Source: Parasphingorhabdus litoris DSM 22379 (GTDB taxonomy: Bacteria > Pseudomonadota > Alphaproteobacteria > Sphingomonadales > Sphingomonadaceae). Taken from it: a DNA stretch of 64,000 nucleotides. The notes beneath the pieces are model-generated. The model saw nothing but the letters and a program-made list of their open reading frames with translations, had not been told where the DNA came from and did not search any database. Positions 8,666 through 18,264 of this stretch are shown here, piece after piece; position 1 is the first letter of the stretch, and the number at the start of each line of letters is the position of its first letter. Where the stretch lies: assembly GCF_020906275.1 (NCBI RefSeq), contig NZ_CP086727.1, positions 682,001 through 746,000 of the forward strand, given 5' to 3'. Made by a program: the position numbers and the translations under genes.

Positions 8666-9973
8666 CTATTCCGGATCAACATGCGAAGGTCGCACAACCA
8701 ACTTGTCGATCTTGCGGCCATCCATATCGATAATTTCAAATAGCCAGTTTTGATCTTCAAAACTCTCGCCCTCTTCAGGAAGGTGCCGTAGCTGACCGAG
8801 CGCATGTCCTGCTACTGTAGCATAATCGCGGTCATCGGGCAGTTTGATGCCCAATCGATCGGCGAGCGCATCCATCGACATGGCTCCAGATACCAGAAAA
8901 CTCCCATCTGCCCGCTCGATAAGGCTGCGTTGGGTCTTCTCATCCTGGTCCGATACAAATTCACCGGCAATGGACCGCAGCAGATCATTGGGCGTTACAA
9001 TGCCCTCAAAATGACCATATTCGTCATGTACCAGAATCATCGGAACATCGGCTTCGCGCAATATATCCAGTGCATCCAACGCATCCAGCTGATCGGGTAC
9101 TTTCTCCAGTGGGCGCATCAGCTGGCGCAAATCCAGTGTCTGTCCGCTCAATTGAGCAGCAACAATATCGCGAGCTACGACAACGCCCTTAATCTCGTCC
9201 ACTGAATCTTCTGCTACCGGCCACCGGCTATGGGGAGATTCAATCAGCATAGAGTGAATTTCTTCGGTGGTGGCGCTGATGTCGAGCCAATCCACGTCAG
9301 TGCGCGGTGTCATCACTTCCCGGATAGGGCGATCGGCCATGCGCACAACGCCGGCGATCACGGCCCGCTCGTGCTCTTCAATTACGCCGGAACGAGTAGC
9401 TTCGGCGAATACCATTTGCAATTCATCGGCGGTCACATGATTGGCCTGATCGCGTTTCAGACCGAGTATCCGGAAGATGAGTGCGCTGGTGCTGTCGAGA
9501 ACCCACACCAAAGGCGCAGTCACTCTGGCCAACAGATCCATTGGTGGCGCCATAATAACAGCGATTCTCTCCGCTGAGCGCAATGCGAATTGTTTAGGGA
9601 CCAACTCCCCGATTACCAATGTGGCATATGTTGTCAGGCCGATGACGAGCGCGAAACCAAGCGTCACAGACCAGTCTTGCGGCATGCCCAGCGCCGCCAG
9701 CCGTTCTGCCACTGGTCTCCCTAGGCTTGCACCCGAAAAAGCGCCGGCGACGATGCCTATTAATGTGATGCCAATTTGTACGGTCGAGAGAAACTTGCCA
9801 GGATCGCCCGCCAAACGGAGCGCGACCTTAGCACCACGACTGCCCTTGTCGGCGGAGGAATGCAGGGACGCTTTGCGCGCAGAAACAATCGCCAATTCTG
9901 ACATAGCGAAAACGCCATTGATCAGGATCAGAATAACGATGATTGCGACATCAAACCAAGGAAAAGCTGTCAT
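8666..9973 (-). CDS. Hemolysin/CorC-type CNNM transporter (DUF21-CBS pair-CorC_HlyC)
   Basis: A 435-residue inner-membrane protein: a DUF21 (CNNM) membrane domain in the first 190 residues starting FDVAIIVILILINGVFAMSE, then two CBS motifs (about residues 205-330, MTPRTDVDWLD and VPMILVHDEYGHFEGIVTPND), then a CorC_HlyC domain to the end. Proteins of this layout (YfjD/YtfL/PaeA types) export magnesium, polyamines or other cations; the substrate cannot be told here. The ATG at 9973 is the first good start before the membrane domain. Convergent with the cco cluster, 54 bases apart. Confidence 0.9.
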   Translation of the reverse strand: MTAFPWFDVAIIVILILINGVFAMSELAIVSARKASLHSSADKGSRGAKVALRLAGDPGKFLSTVQIGITLIGIVAGAFSGASLGRPVAERLAALGMPQDWSVTLGFALVIGLTTYATLVIGELVPKQFALRSAERIAVIMAPPMDLLARVTAPLVWVLDSTSALIFRILGLKRDQANHVTADELQMVFAEATRSGVIEEHERAVIAGVVRMADRPIREVMTPRTDVDWLDISATTEEIHSMLIESPHSRWPVAEDSVDEIKGVVVARDIVAAQLSGQTLDLRQLMRPLEKVPDQLDALDALDILREADVPMILVHDEYGHFEGIVTPNDLLRSIAGEFVSDQDEKTQRSLIERADGSFLVSGAMSMDALADRLGIKLPDDRDYATVAGHALGQLRHLPEEGESFEDQNWLFEIIDMDGRKIDKLVVRPSHVDPE

Positions 9974-10155
9974 ATTGTCCAATAGAAAGGGAGTAAGCCC
10001 GAAAGAATCTCTATAGCCACATGTTTTACAAAATATCAAATTTACTGTCAGGGGCGGTTCATAATTTTGGGTTCATCTTACCTATGGTTAATTACTGGCA
10101 TCACATCAAAAAATTGTAAGCTTATTATAGAAGCTTCATTACGAGGGATTAGAAT

Positions 10156-10830
10156 ATGCAGACGAAACAGATGTTAATTGCGACCTTGTCGTTAAGTGCA
10201 TTGGCACTATCCAGCGGCTGCACAACCAACCCGGAGACCGGAAACCGTGTCATTTCTAAGGCCGCTATTGGCGGCATTGGCGGGGCATTGGGTGGCTATT
10301 TACTGGGTGACATTATTGGCGGACGGAATGACCGTACCGCGAAAATCGTCGGTGCCGGACTTGGCGGCCTCGCTGGGGCAGGCGTTGGCTACTATATGGA
10401 TGAGCAGGAAAAGAAGCTGCGCGAACAAACCGCCGGTACCGGCATTGACGTTACGCGCGACGGCGACAACCTGATTCTCAACATGCCTTCCAACGTTACC
10501 TTTCCTGTAAATAGCGCCGCTATCCAGCCGGAATTTCAGGAAACGTTGGGCAGTGTTGCCAACACCCTGTCACAATATGAGAAAAGCTATATTGATATAT
10601 ATGGCCATACCGACAGCACAGGGTCGGACGCGTATAATCAGTCGCTATCCGAACGGCGTGCTTCTTCAGTAGCAAATTATCTCAGTAATAGCGGAGTTCA
10701 ACGGGCACGTCTTGAAACCCGCGGCTATGGCGAAAGCCAGCCGATTGCGAGTAACAGCACCGAAGAAGGTCGTTCAGCCAATCGCCGGGTTGAGTTGAAA
10801 ATCGTGCCGATCCGCGAGCAAGACCTTTAA
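10156..10830 (+). CDS. OmpA-family lipoprotein (YiaD-like)
   Basis: Outer-membrane lipoprotein that probably binds peptidoglycan. The lipobox is LSSGC with Cys near residue 22; then comes a glycine-zipper region (residues about 35-75, GGIGGALGGYLLGDIIGG and AGLGGLAGAGVGYY), and a C-terminal OmpA domain from about residue 110 with the peptidoglycan-binding pattern YGHTDSTGSDAYNQSLSERR. The 224-residue length fits YiaD. Single gene with its own 180-base upstream region. Confidence 0.92.
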   Translation: MQTKQMLIATLSLSALALSSGCTTNPETGNRVISKAAIGGIGGALGGYLLGDIIGGRNDRTAKIVGAGLGGLAGAGVGYYMDEQEKKLREQTAGTGIDVTRDGDNLILNMPSNVTFPVNSAAIQPEFQETLGSVANTLSQYEKSYIDIYGHTDSTGSDAYNQSLSERRASSVANYLSNSGVQRARLETRGYGESQPIASNSTEEGRSANRRVELKIVPIREQDL

Positions 10831-10909
10831 GCTGGCAAACTTCTGCTTGCTATGGTGACAATCATTCGGGCATCCCCTTTCTGACAACAGAATATAGGGA
10901 TGCCCGCAT

Positions 10910-11677
10910 ATGACCACGCCAAATTTTTCCATCGATCTCACTGGTCGCACTGCCATCGTTACCGGCGCTTCGGCTGGTTTGGGCCGCCGCTTTGCAGGTG
11001 TTTTGGCCGCTTGCGGCGCGAAAGTAGCTTGCACGGCGCGGCGGCGGGAAAAGCTGGACGAGCTGGTTGATGAAATTACACGTGACGGCGGCACAGCGCA
11101 GGCCTTCGATCTGGATGTCCGCGATGCCGAACAATTAAAAGCCATTGTGCCCGCCGTATCTGAATCGCTTGGACAGCCTGATATTTTGATCAACAATGCC
11201 GGAATCGTTGATGCGGCTCGTGCGGTTAAGATGTCCACGGAACTGATTGACGATGTGCTGGATACCAATATGCGCGCTGCGTACATATTGTCATGCGAGT
11301 TTGCGCGTCCTTTGATTGAGCAAAAGACACCCGGCCGGATCGTCAATATTTCTTCGATAGCAGGCACGCATTATGACGGCGGCGGCGCAGCGCTCTATTC
11401 AACCACGAAAGCCGGAATATCAAGGATTACAGAGGCCTTGGCCGTTGAATGGTCGAGATTCTTCATCAACGTCAATGCGATTGCACCCGGGCTGTTCGCA
11501 ACCGACATGTCAGATGGAATGACCAGTCGTATGGGGAATTTCTATGAGCATTTTCCGCGGCAACGCATATGCCAGCCGGAGCAAATGGATAGCACGTTAC
11601 TTTACCTTCTATCGCCTGCGTCGGAATGTGTGACCGGCACCATCATCAAGGTCGATGACGGTCAAGGACCGCGATAA
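10910..11677 (+). CDS. Short-chain dehydrogenase/reductase
   Basis: Classical SDR of 255 residues with the cofactor motif TGASAGLG, NNAG, the catalytic Ser in ISSIAG and the YSTTK Tyr/Lys pair. An arginine-rich stretch after the second strand (ARRREK) suggests NADP(H). The C-terminal DDGQGPR is normal for the family. The substrate cannot be deduced: the neighbours are an OmpA lipoprotein and a convergent ubiquinone hydroxylase-like gene. Confidence 0.9.
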   Translation: MTTPNFSIDLTGRTAIVTGASAGLGRRFAGVLAACGAKVACTARRREKLDELVDEITRDGGTAQAFDLDVRDAEQLKAIVPAVSESLGQPDILINNAGIVDAARAVKMSTELIDDVLDTNMRAAYILSCEFARPLIEQKTPGRIVNISSIAGTHYDGGGAALYSTTKAGISRITEALAVEWSRFFINVNAIAPGLFATDMSDGMTSRMGNFYEHFPRQRICQPEQMDSTLLYLLSPASECVTGTIIKVDDGQGPR

Positions 11678-11681
11678 GCGC

Positions 11682-12914
11682 CTAAACCAGATCACCCATA
11701 AGCAATTGCGGCAAATCGCCGCTTTCGCCCCGCGCTTCAGCCATGAACTGGTCTTTCAGGGGCGGAATGCGCTGGACCAAGCCAATGCCAAAGCGTCTGA
11801 TCGCTGATGATGTGTCGCCTGGCAATCCAAAAAGACGGGTCAATATGTCGGTCGCCGCAGACATCATTAGATTGTCAAGCGAGCGCCAGCGATCAAAGCC
11901 TGCTAGAATTTGTGCATCGCCCAGATCCAGCCCAGTGCGGGCTCCTTCTACAATGCATTCTGTCAAAGCTGCGACATCGCGAAAACCAAGATTGAGACCT
12001 TGACCGGCAATCGGATGAATACCGTGTCCCGCATCGCCCACTAAAGCAAGTCGCTCTGCCACGAGTGTGGCGCTGTGATGAAAACCGAGAGGATAAGTGG
12101 CTCGGTCCGATAGCAGCTTCATTTCTCCCAAAAATCCGCCTGATTTCTTCATCAGCTCTGCTTCAAAAGCACGCTCGTTGATCTTTGCGAAAGCCGGCCC
12201 GTCTTCGCGCGGCACCGTCCATACTATCGCAGAACGATGGTGTCCTTTATCATCATCGCGCATGGGTAAAATCGCAAAAGGCCCTGACGGATAGAAGATT
12301 TCGTAAGCGGTTTTACCATGTGGTTCCTCATGTGAAACGGTGCAGATAATCGCGCTATGATCATATTGCCATTTCGCCATGATGATCCCAGCTTCGTCCC
12401 GAACCACGCTACCGCGGCCATCTGCGGCGATTAGCAGCGGAGCAGTTAACTGCTCTCCGCCATCTAACGAGACACTAACCTGATGCTCGCTGCGATCGGT
12501 TTGATCCGCCTTTTTGGACATGTATATGGCAATCTGCTCATGAGCTTCTGCTGCTTCAAACAATGTCCGGAGCAGCACTTCATTCGCGATCATCACACCA
12601 AGTGGCCCGTCATATTCATCTGGCATAAAATCCAGTCTGCCTGGTTTCAATCCATCATTAATGAGGATTTTATCTATATTACAGCCATGGGGTTCCAGCT
12701 TTTCGGTCAGGCCAATAGCCGACAACATGTTCCAGCTTGCACTGTTGATAGAGGAAACGCGTCCGTCATTTCTCGGATTGAGCAAATCGGCAGGGTCAGC
12801 ACGATCAATCACCGCAACATTTAGTCCGTGCGCTGCCAAGGTCAGAACCTGGGTGAGGCCGATCAGACCGGCACCCAATATGATCGCATCATAATGTTCT
12901 TGTTTCATGGTCAT
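11682..12914 (-). CDS. UbiH/UbiF/VisC/COQ6-family FAD-dependent hydroxylase
   Basis: A 410-residue flavoprotein monooxygenase of the ubiquinone-biosynthesis hydroxylase family: N-terminal GAGLIGL dinucleotide fold, a long FAD domain, and the GDAGHGIHPIAGQGLNLGFRD motif near residue 285 typical of UbiH-like enzymes. It likely hydroxylates the ring of a ubiquinone precursor. AGG lies about eight bases before ATG 12914; ATG 12908 is an alternative. Divergent from ftsK. Confidence 0.88.
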   Translation of the reverse strand: MTMKQEHYDAIILGAGLIGLTQVLTLAAHGLNVAVIDRADPADLLNPRNDGRVSSINSASWNMLSAIGLTEKLEPHGCNIDKILINDGLKPGRLDFMPDEYDGPLGVMIANEVLLRTLFEAAEAHEQIAIYMSKKADQTDRSEHQVSVSLDGGEQLTAPLLIAADGRGSVVRDEAGIIMAKWQYDHSAIICTVSHEEPHGKTAYEIFYPSGPFAILPMRDDDKGHHRSAIVWTVPREDGPAFAKINERAFEAELMKKSGGFLGEMKLLSDRATYPLGFHHSATLVAERLALVGDAGHGIHPIAGQGLNLGFRDVAALTECIVEGARTGLDLGDAQILAGFDRWRSLDNLMMSAATDILTRLFGLPGDTSSAIRRFGIGLVQRIPPLKDQFMAEARGESGDLPQLLMGDLV

Positions 12915-13099
12915 ATACGGACCTCTATCTTTCCGATCATTGTTGATAAGATAGGCTGCACGCGACCGAAAAGAAAGTATGTTCCGGTAAACTTATACCC
13001 AACAAAACTTGACGCGGAGTCACCGATTCGCGCAAAGGAAGGATAGTTAATGTGGGTTCGGGCTTTTGCATGAGATGAGAAAGGCCCTGGGAGTAGATT

Positions 13100-15403
13100 A
13101 TGGCCGGAAAAGCTAAAGAGGCAAATTGGCGTGAAGTGATGCGCCTCAGCCTGCTGCGCAGCGGTGCGCTGATCGGTGCGGTGGTTCTTGCCCTGTTGAC
13201 GGCCTTTCTGTTTCTCGCCCTTGTCAGCTATTCGCCCAGCGATCCATCTTTGAATACGGCTGCTGGTAGCGTCGAGCATAACTGGATGGGGATATTTGGT
13301 TCCTACAGTTCTGATTTATTGCTTTCTTTGCTTGGCGTGCCCGTTGCATTGTTCCTGCCGCTTATCTTGGTTTTTGCCAACCGATTATGGCGTGACATCC
13401 CGCAGGCAGAATGGAAAAAGCAACTTTTCTGGTGCTTGGTAGCAGCGTTCCTTATCGGCACCGGGCTGTCTATATGGTTTCCGGATAGTCAGGCAGACCT
13501 GCCATCCGGTTGGGGCGGGCTCGCAGGCATGGTTTCAGCCAAAGGGATAAGTGCCGCATTAAGCGCCATCTCAGAAAGCTGGAGCGGTATCGTTTCGGGC
13601 GTGCTGACTGCAATTACTGTTACAGGCGGATTGGTACTCGGCTATTTCAGTCTGCGGCTCGACAAACCCTTATTCTCCATGCCGCAACTGAAACTGCCAC
13701 GCTTCAAGTCGGGTGAGGAAGATAGTGGCTTGGTGATCGAACCAGAAGGCGCTGCGCCAGCAAAACCGAAAAAGGCGCCCGCTCCTCGCAAAGAGGTCAA
13801 ACCCGATAATCGGCCGCCACCGGAAATTAGCGACCGGGCCTTGCCGCCTAAAAAAGCGAGCCTGTCCAGTGGCAAACAAGGTGACTTTTTCGGACCCTAT
13901 TCGCTACCATCGATTGATCTGCTGACACCGCGGCCCGAAGAGTCAAATAACGTCATTGATAAAGCGGGCCTGGAGCGCAATGCGCGGTTGCTCGAATCTG
14001 TACTTGATGACTTCCATGTAAAGGGTACGATCAATGCGGTTCGTCCAGGCCCGGTTGTAACCATGTATGAACTGGAACCCGCGCCTGGAATAAAAGCCAG
14101 CAGGGTTATTCAGCTGGCAGAAGATATCGCACGCAATATGTCGGCACTTTCTGCTCGGGTGGCTGCCATACCGGGCCGCACTGTCATGGGTATCGAATTG
14201 CCCAATGCACAGCGCGAGTCTGTTGTTCTGCACGAAATGATTGGTAGCGACAGTTTCCAGGATCAGACGGGGCAACTTCCGATCATACTTGGCAAAAATA
14301 TATCTGGTGACCCGGTGATTGCGGATCTCGCGCCAATGCCGCACCTTCTGATTGCTGGTACTACCGGCTCTGGTAAATCAGTGGGTCTCAACTGCATGAT
14401 CGTGTCGCTGCTCTACCGGCTGACGCCGGATCAGTGCAAGATGATCATGATTGATCCCAAGATGCTGGAACTCAGCACTTATGATGACATCCCGCATCTG
14501 TTGTCGCCTGTCGTTACAGAGCCGACTAAAGCCGTCCGTGCACTTAAATGGGCGGTGGAGCAGATGGAGGAACGGTACCGGATGATGTCTTCCATCTCGG
14601 TGCGTAATCTCGCCAATTATAACGAGAAGGTCAAAGCCGCCAAAGCCAAGGGCGAGCCGCTGGGCCGCAAGGTGCAGACAGGCTATGATCCGGAAACATC
14701 GCGGCCGATCTATGAGGAAGAGCAGCTAGATTATGAAGTCCTGCCACAAATAGTGATCATTGTGGACGAGCTAGCTGATCTGATGATGACAGCGGGTAAA
14801 GAAGTTGAATTTCTGATCCAACGCCTGGCCCAGAAGGCGAGGGCCGCCGGTATCCACCTCATCATGGCAACCCAGCGTCCATCGGTTGATGTCATCACCG
14901 GCGTGATCAAGGCCAATCTGCCGACGCGGATCAGTTTTCACGTGACGTCCAAAATCGATTCCCGCACGATCCTTGGTGAACAGGGCGCAGAGCAACTGCT
15001 TGGCAAGGGCGATATGCTCTATATGCCAGGCGGCAAGCAATTGACCCGTGTCCATGGCCCGTTTGTGTCAGACGATGAGGTCCGCCTGATTGCTGATCAT
15101 TGGCGTGCGCAAGGCTCGCCAGAATATATTCAGGCAGTCACCGAAGAACCAGAAGATGGCAGCTATGCTCTGGATGGTGCCGATTTGTCCGACAGCAAGG
15201 AAGATCGGCAATATGCACAGGCCTGCCAGATCATCTTCGAAAGCCAGAAAGTGTCGACCAGCTGGCTGCAACGGCAGCTCAGAATCGGCTATAATACAGC
15301 CGCCCGGATCATTGATCGTATGGAGGAAGACGAGTTTATCAGTCCGCCTAACCATATCGGTCGGCGCGAAGTGTTGCGCGACCAAAATGGTGAAGTGATC
15401 TAA
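13100..15403 (+). CDS. ftsK: DNA translocase FtsK
   Basis: Septum-bound DNA pump that clears and segregates chromosome termini. The 767-residue protein has four N-terminal membrane helices (residues about 20-185), a short Pro/Lys-rich linker, the alpha/beta motor with Walker A GTTGSGKS (about 418-425) and Walker B IVIIVDELADLMM (about 550), and a C-terminal gamma winged-helix domain (WLQRQLRIGYNTAARIIDRME) that reads KOPS sites. The linker is short, as usual in alphaproteobacterial FtsK. GGGAG lies seven bases before the ATG. lolA follows. Confidence 0.96.
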   Translation: MAGKAKEANWREVMRLSLLRSGALIGAVVLALLTAFLFLALVSYSPSDPSLNTAAGSVEHNWMGIFGSYSSDLLLSLLGVPVALFLPLILVFANRLWRDIPQAEWKKQLFWCLVAAFLIGTGLSIWFPDSQADLPSGWGGLAGMVSAKGISAALSAISESWSGIVSGVLTAITVTGGLVLGYFSLRLDKPLFSMPQLKLPRFKSGEEDSGLVIEPEGAAPAKPKKAPAPRKEVKPDNRPPPEISDRALPPKKASLSSGKQGDFFGPYSLPSIDLLTPRPEESNNVIDKAGLERNARLLESVLDDFHVKGTINAVRPGPVVTMYELEPAPGIKASRVIQLAEDIARNMSALSARVAAIPGRTVMGIELPNAQRESVVLHEMIGSDSFQDQTGQLPIILGKNISGDPVIADLAPMPHLLIAGTTGSGKSVGLNCMIVSLLYRLTPDQCKMIMIDPKMLELSTYDDIPHLLSPVVTEPTKAVRALKWAVEQMEERYRMMSSISVRNLANYNEKVKAAKAKGEPLGRKVQTGYDPETSRPIYEEEQLDYEVLPQIVIIVDELADLMMTAGKEVEFLIQRLAQKARAAGIHLIMATQRPSVDVITGVIKANLPTRISFHVTSKIDSRTILGEQGAEQLLGKGDMLYMPGGKQLTRVHGPFVSDDEVRLIADHWRAQGSPEYIQAVTEEPEDGSYALDGADLSDSKEDRQYAQACQIIFESQKVSTSWLQRQLRIGYNTAARIIDRMEEDEFISPPNHIGRREVLRDQNGEVI

Positions 15404-15473
15404 AAACTGCAATTCAGGTGCTGTTCAATCGCTTTCAGCTAAGCGTTGAAATGATTTTTCAGGAGTTTTCAAT

Positions 15474-16103
15474 ATGTTGAGATATGCTTTTGCCCTTGTC
15501 GCTGCGCCTTTGGCTGTGACCGCTTCGGTGCCAGCGACGGCGCAGCAAAGCCCAGCAGACGATATCAACGCAATTTCCGCTCATTTGCGTGCTATGACCA
15601 CGATGACGGCAAATTTCACGCAAACTGACCGCAGCGGGCGCTTATTGCCTGGCAAACTGACGTTGAAACAACCCGGCCGGATACGCTTTCAATATGGCAA
15701 GGAGGCCAATCTATTAATTGTAGGCGACGGCAAGGCCCTGACCATGATCGATTATGAGGTAAACCAGGTTCAGCGTTGGCCAATTAGAAACAGTCCGTTG
15801 GGAGCCTTGCTCAACCCAGAGCGGGATTTGTCAAAATATGGCAAAATCATTCCGACTCGTAACCCGGACGTGCTTAGTGTGGAGGTTCGCGATCCGAAAC
15901 GCCCGGAATATGGTGTCATCACGATGGTTTTCACCAAGGTTGCCGGTGCGCCTGCTGGATTGCGGCTGGATGGGTGGGTGTCACTCGATTCGAAGAATAA
16001 TCGGACCTCTATCCGGCTTTCCGACCAGAAATTCGGTGTTTCGGTCGCCAACAACGCCTTCAAATGGAACGATCCGCGAAGAAAACGCCGTGGCAGACGA
16101 TGA
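15474..16103 (+). CDS. lolA: Outer-membrane lipoprotein carrier protein LolA
   Basis: Periplasmic chaperone that carries lipoproteins from the LolCDE complex to the outer membrane. A signal peptide ends at ATAQ (about residue 23); then the LolA fold with MTANFTQTDRSGRLLPGKL and PGRIRFQYGKEANLLIVGDGK. It ends in a basic RRKRRGRR tail. ftsK-lolA-xth order is what I recall from other alphaproteobacteria. GGAG lies about nine bases before the ATG. Confidence 0.92.
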   Translation: MLRYAFALVAAPLAVTASVPATAQQSPADDINAISAHLRAMTTMTANFTQTDRSGRLLPGKLTLKQPGRIRFQYGKEANLLIVGDGKALTMIDYEVNQVQRWPIRNSPLGALLNPERDLSKYGKIIPTRNPDVLSVEVRDPKRPEYGVITMVFTKVAGAPAGLRLDGWVSLDSKNNRTSIRLSDQKFGVSVANNAFKWNDPRRKRRGRR

Positions 16104-16201
16104 ACGGAGGCGCGGCTTCGACAAGCGGAAGAGCTGACAGGTTTCGTTCATCTAAGCGACAGAAACGCGGTTCTATAAGGGTTACAGGATGAGATGAGGC
16201 G

Positions 16202-16227
16202 ATCAGGTTTTCCCCCTGTTACCTGAT
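16202..16227 (+). other. Stem-loop with a C-rich loop, possible part of a small RNA
   Basis: ATCAGGT and ACCTGAT form a seven-base perfect stem around a 12-base loop containing CCCCCT. It lies between lolA and a strong terminator 45 bases further on. It may belong to the lolA 3' untranslated region or to a separate small RNA; no convincing promoter was seen. Confidence 0.45.
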
Positions 16228-16271
16228 TATATAAGTTTCGGACCATCCTATGCGTGACGAACGCGAGTTAG

Positions 16272-16309
16272 CCCCCACCTCCTAAATGCCCCCGGAGGTG
16301 GGGGTTTTT
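16272..16309 (+). terminator. Strong Rho-independent terminator after lolA
   Basis: An 11-base perfect stem, CCCCCACCTCC pairing with GGAGGTGGGGG, 11-base loop, followed at once by TTTTT. It sits 169 bases past the lolA stop and 84 bases before the exonuclease III start, so it ends the ftsK-lolA transcript or a small RNA in the gap. Confidence 0.92.
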
Positions 16310-16392
16310 CGTCTATAACCCATCAAAAAATATAGGAATTTGCTTGGCTTTTGGCTTGGCTTTTTTCCGCTATCATGGCTAGGAGTTTAGCC

Positions 16393-17187
16393 ATGAGTGA
16401 TACCCTGAAAGTCGTCAGCTGGAATATTAACAGCGTTCGTGCCCGAATCGAAATTGTCGAACGATTCTTGAAGGAAGAAGCACCTGATGTGCTGTGCTTG
16501 CAGGAAACCAAGGTCCGTAATGATCAGTTTCCTGAAGGGACCTTCCGCCAATTGGGATATAATCATCTGATCTTAAACGGTCAGCCAATGCATCACGGCG
16601 TTGCGATGATCAGCCGTGTGCCGCTGCACAAAGATGAAAGGTTCGATTGGCAAGCCAATGGCGAAGCGCGGCACGTCGGCGCTCGTCTGGAAAATGGTGT
16701 TCGTATCGAGAATGTTTACATTCCAGCGGGCGGAGAGATTCCGAACAGGGAAGAAAACCCGAAATTTGGTCAGAAACTGGATTTTTATCAGCGGATGACC
16801 GACTGGTCTGCCGCCCTGGAAACGCCCACTATTTTGCTTGGTGACTTCAATGTTGCACCGCTCGAATCCGATGTTTGGAGCCACAAGCAGTTGATCAATG
16901 TGGTTAGCCATACGCAGATTGAAATCGATACAATGGCCAAGTTACAGGCCGCACATGATTGGGTCGATATTGGACGTAAGTTCATTCCTGATCCGGAGCG
17001 GCTCTACACATGGTGGAGCTATCGTGCCCGTGATTGGCGGGCATCGGACAAAGGAAGGCGGCTCGACCATGTCTGGGTCAGTCCCGAACTTGAGAATAAA
17101 GCAGTGAGCCACGTTGTTCACGAAGATGCGCGGGGATGGGCGAAACCATCTGATCATGCGCCGCTCATCACGGAGTTTAAATTTTGA
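16393..17187 (+). CDS. xth: Exodeoxyribonuclease III
   Basis: Mg2+-dependent AP endonuclease and 3'-5' exonuclease of base-excision repair. The 264-residue protein shows the exonuclease III blocks SWNINSVRAR, CLQETKV, LLGDFNVAP and the C-terminal SDHAPL with catalytic Asp-His. ATG 16393 has TAGGAG about eight bases upstream; starts further upstream overlap the preceding region and lack such a site. The stop codon touches the ribA start codon without a gap. Confidence 0.95.
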   Translation: MSDTLKVVSWNINSVRARIEIVERFLKEEAPDVLCLQETKVRNDQFPEGTFRQLGYNHLILNGQPMHHGVAMISRVPLHKDERFDWQANGEARHVGARLENGVRIENVYIPAGGEIPNREENPKFGQKLDFYQRMTDWSAALETPTILLGDFNVAPLESDVWSHKQLINVVSHTQIEIDTMAKLQAAHDWVDIGRKFIPDPERLYTWWSYRARDWRASDKGRRLDHVWVSPELENKAVSHVVHEDARGWAKPSDHAPLITEFKF

Positions 17188-18264
17188 ATGGGGATTGCAG
17201 TAACCTCTGATCCCAAAGGTGCCCGGCGCGCTGCGCGGGCGATAGATGCGCTAAGACGCGGCTGGCCAATAAGCGTGGAGGGGGGGCAAGGCACCTTGAA
17301 CCTGCTGCCGGTCGAAACTGTCGATTTGGATGCATATGTTTCCGCGCAGTCACAAGTTACGCTGTTAATCTCTTCAAGCCGGGCAGATACGTTGAAATTG
17401 TTGAATCAGCGTGCTGCAGCTGATCCGGCCTTGCCCGTACAGATCCGTTTGACAGATATGGAGAGCGCTACCGAGATAATCGCGATTGCTGATCCTGTTC
17501 TCGACATGCAGCACCCAATGAAAGGACCGTTTCGCTGTGAAGAGCTGGCCCATCCCGAGGCGGCCAAGGCAGCCATGGAGCTGGCGCGGCATGGCGGATT
17601 GCTGCCGGCTTTTCTGGTCGTCCAAGAAACCGCCGAGGACGTACTGCAAACGGAAGACGTGACGGCCTATGCCGATTCCAATGCTCTGATCATCAGTGCG
17701 CACGCCAAATTACCGGTCGCTGCCAATACGCAGGCCCATATCTATGGCTTTCGCAGCGAGGCTGATTCCACCGATCATATCGCTTTAGTGGTCGGGGAAC
17801 GTGATGACACCACACCGGTGGTTCGGCTGCACAGCGAATGCTTGACCGGAGATGTCCTTGGCAGCCTGAAATGTGATTGCGGACCACAACTTCATGCAGC
17901 GCTCGATCAGATGAGTGAAGCCAATTGGGGTGTGCTCCTGTATCTGCGCCAGGAAGGTCGCGGGATCGGCCTTATAAATAAACTACGCGCCTACGCCCTG
18001 CAGGATCAGGGTTTTGATACGGTGGATGCCAACCAACGGCTGGGTTTTGCCATAGATGCCCGTGATTTTTCGATTGCGGCGAGGATGCTGGAATTGCTCA
18101 GTATACCAACGGTCAAGCTAATGACTAACAATCCGGAAAAGGTAGACGGTTTGGAGAGCTGCGGGATCTCGGTAGAGACACGCCTTCCGGTCAAAATTGC
18201 TGCTAATCCGTACAATGAATATTATCTTGATACAAAGCGAGATCGAACGGGCCACAAGCTTTGA
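17188..18264 (+). CDS. ribA: GTP cyclohydrolase II with an N-terminal RibB-like remnant
   Basis: First enzyme of riboflavin synthesis, turning GTP into a diaminopyrimidine with loss of formate. The last 200 of 358 residues are the RibA domain with the zinc cysteines in CLTGDVLGSLKCDCGPQL and the RQEGRGIGL motif. The first 150 residues look like a worn-down RibB (DHBP synthase) fold: AIDALRRGWPISVE and AAKAAMELARHGG line up in style with RibB, but the RibB catalytic DRENEGD-type segment is missing, so this half is probably not catalytic. It starts directly after the exonuclease III stop. Confidence 0.93.
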   Translation: MGIAVTSDPKGARRAARAIDALRRGWPISVEGGQGTLNLLPVETVDLDAYVSAQSQVTLLISSSRADTLKLLNQRAAADPALPVQIRLTDMESATEIIAIADPVLDMQHPMKGPFRCEELAHPEAAKAAMELARHGGLLPAFLVVQETAEDVLQTEDVTAYADSNALIISAHAKLPVAANTQAHIYGFRSEADSTDHIALVVGERDDTTPVVRLHSECLTGDVLGSLKCDCGPQLHAALDQMSEANWGVLLYLRQEGRGIGLINKLRAYALQDQGFDTVDANQRLGFAIDARDFSIAARMLELLSIPTVKLMTNNPEKVDGLESCGISVETRLPVKIAANPYNEYYLDTKRDRTGHKL

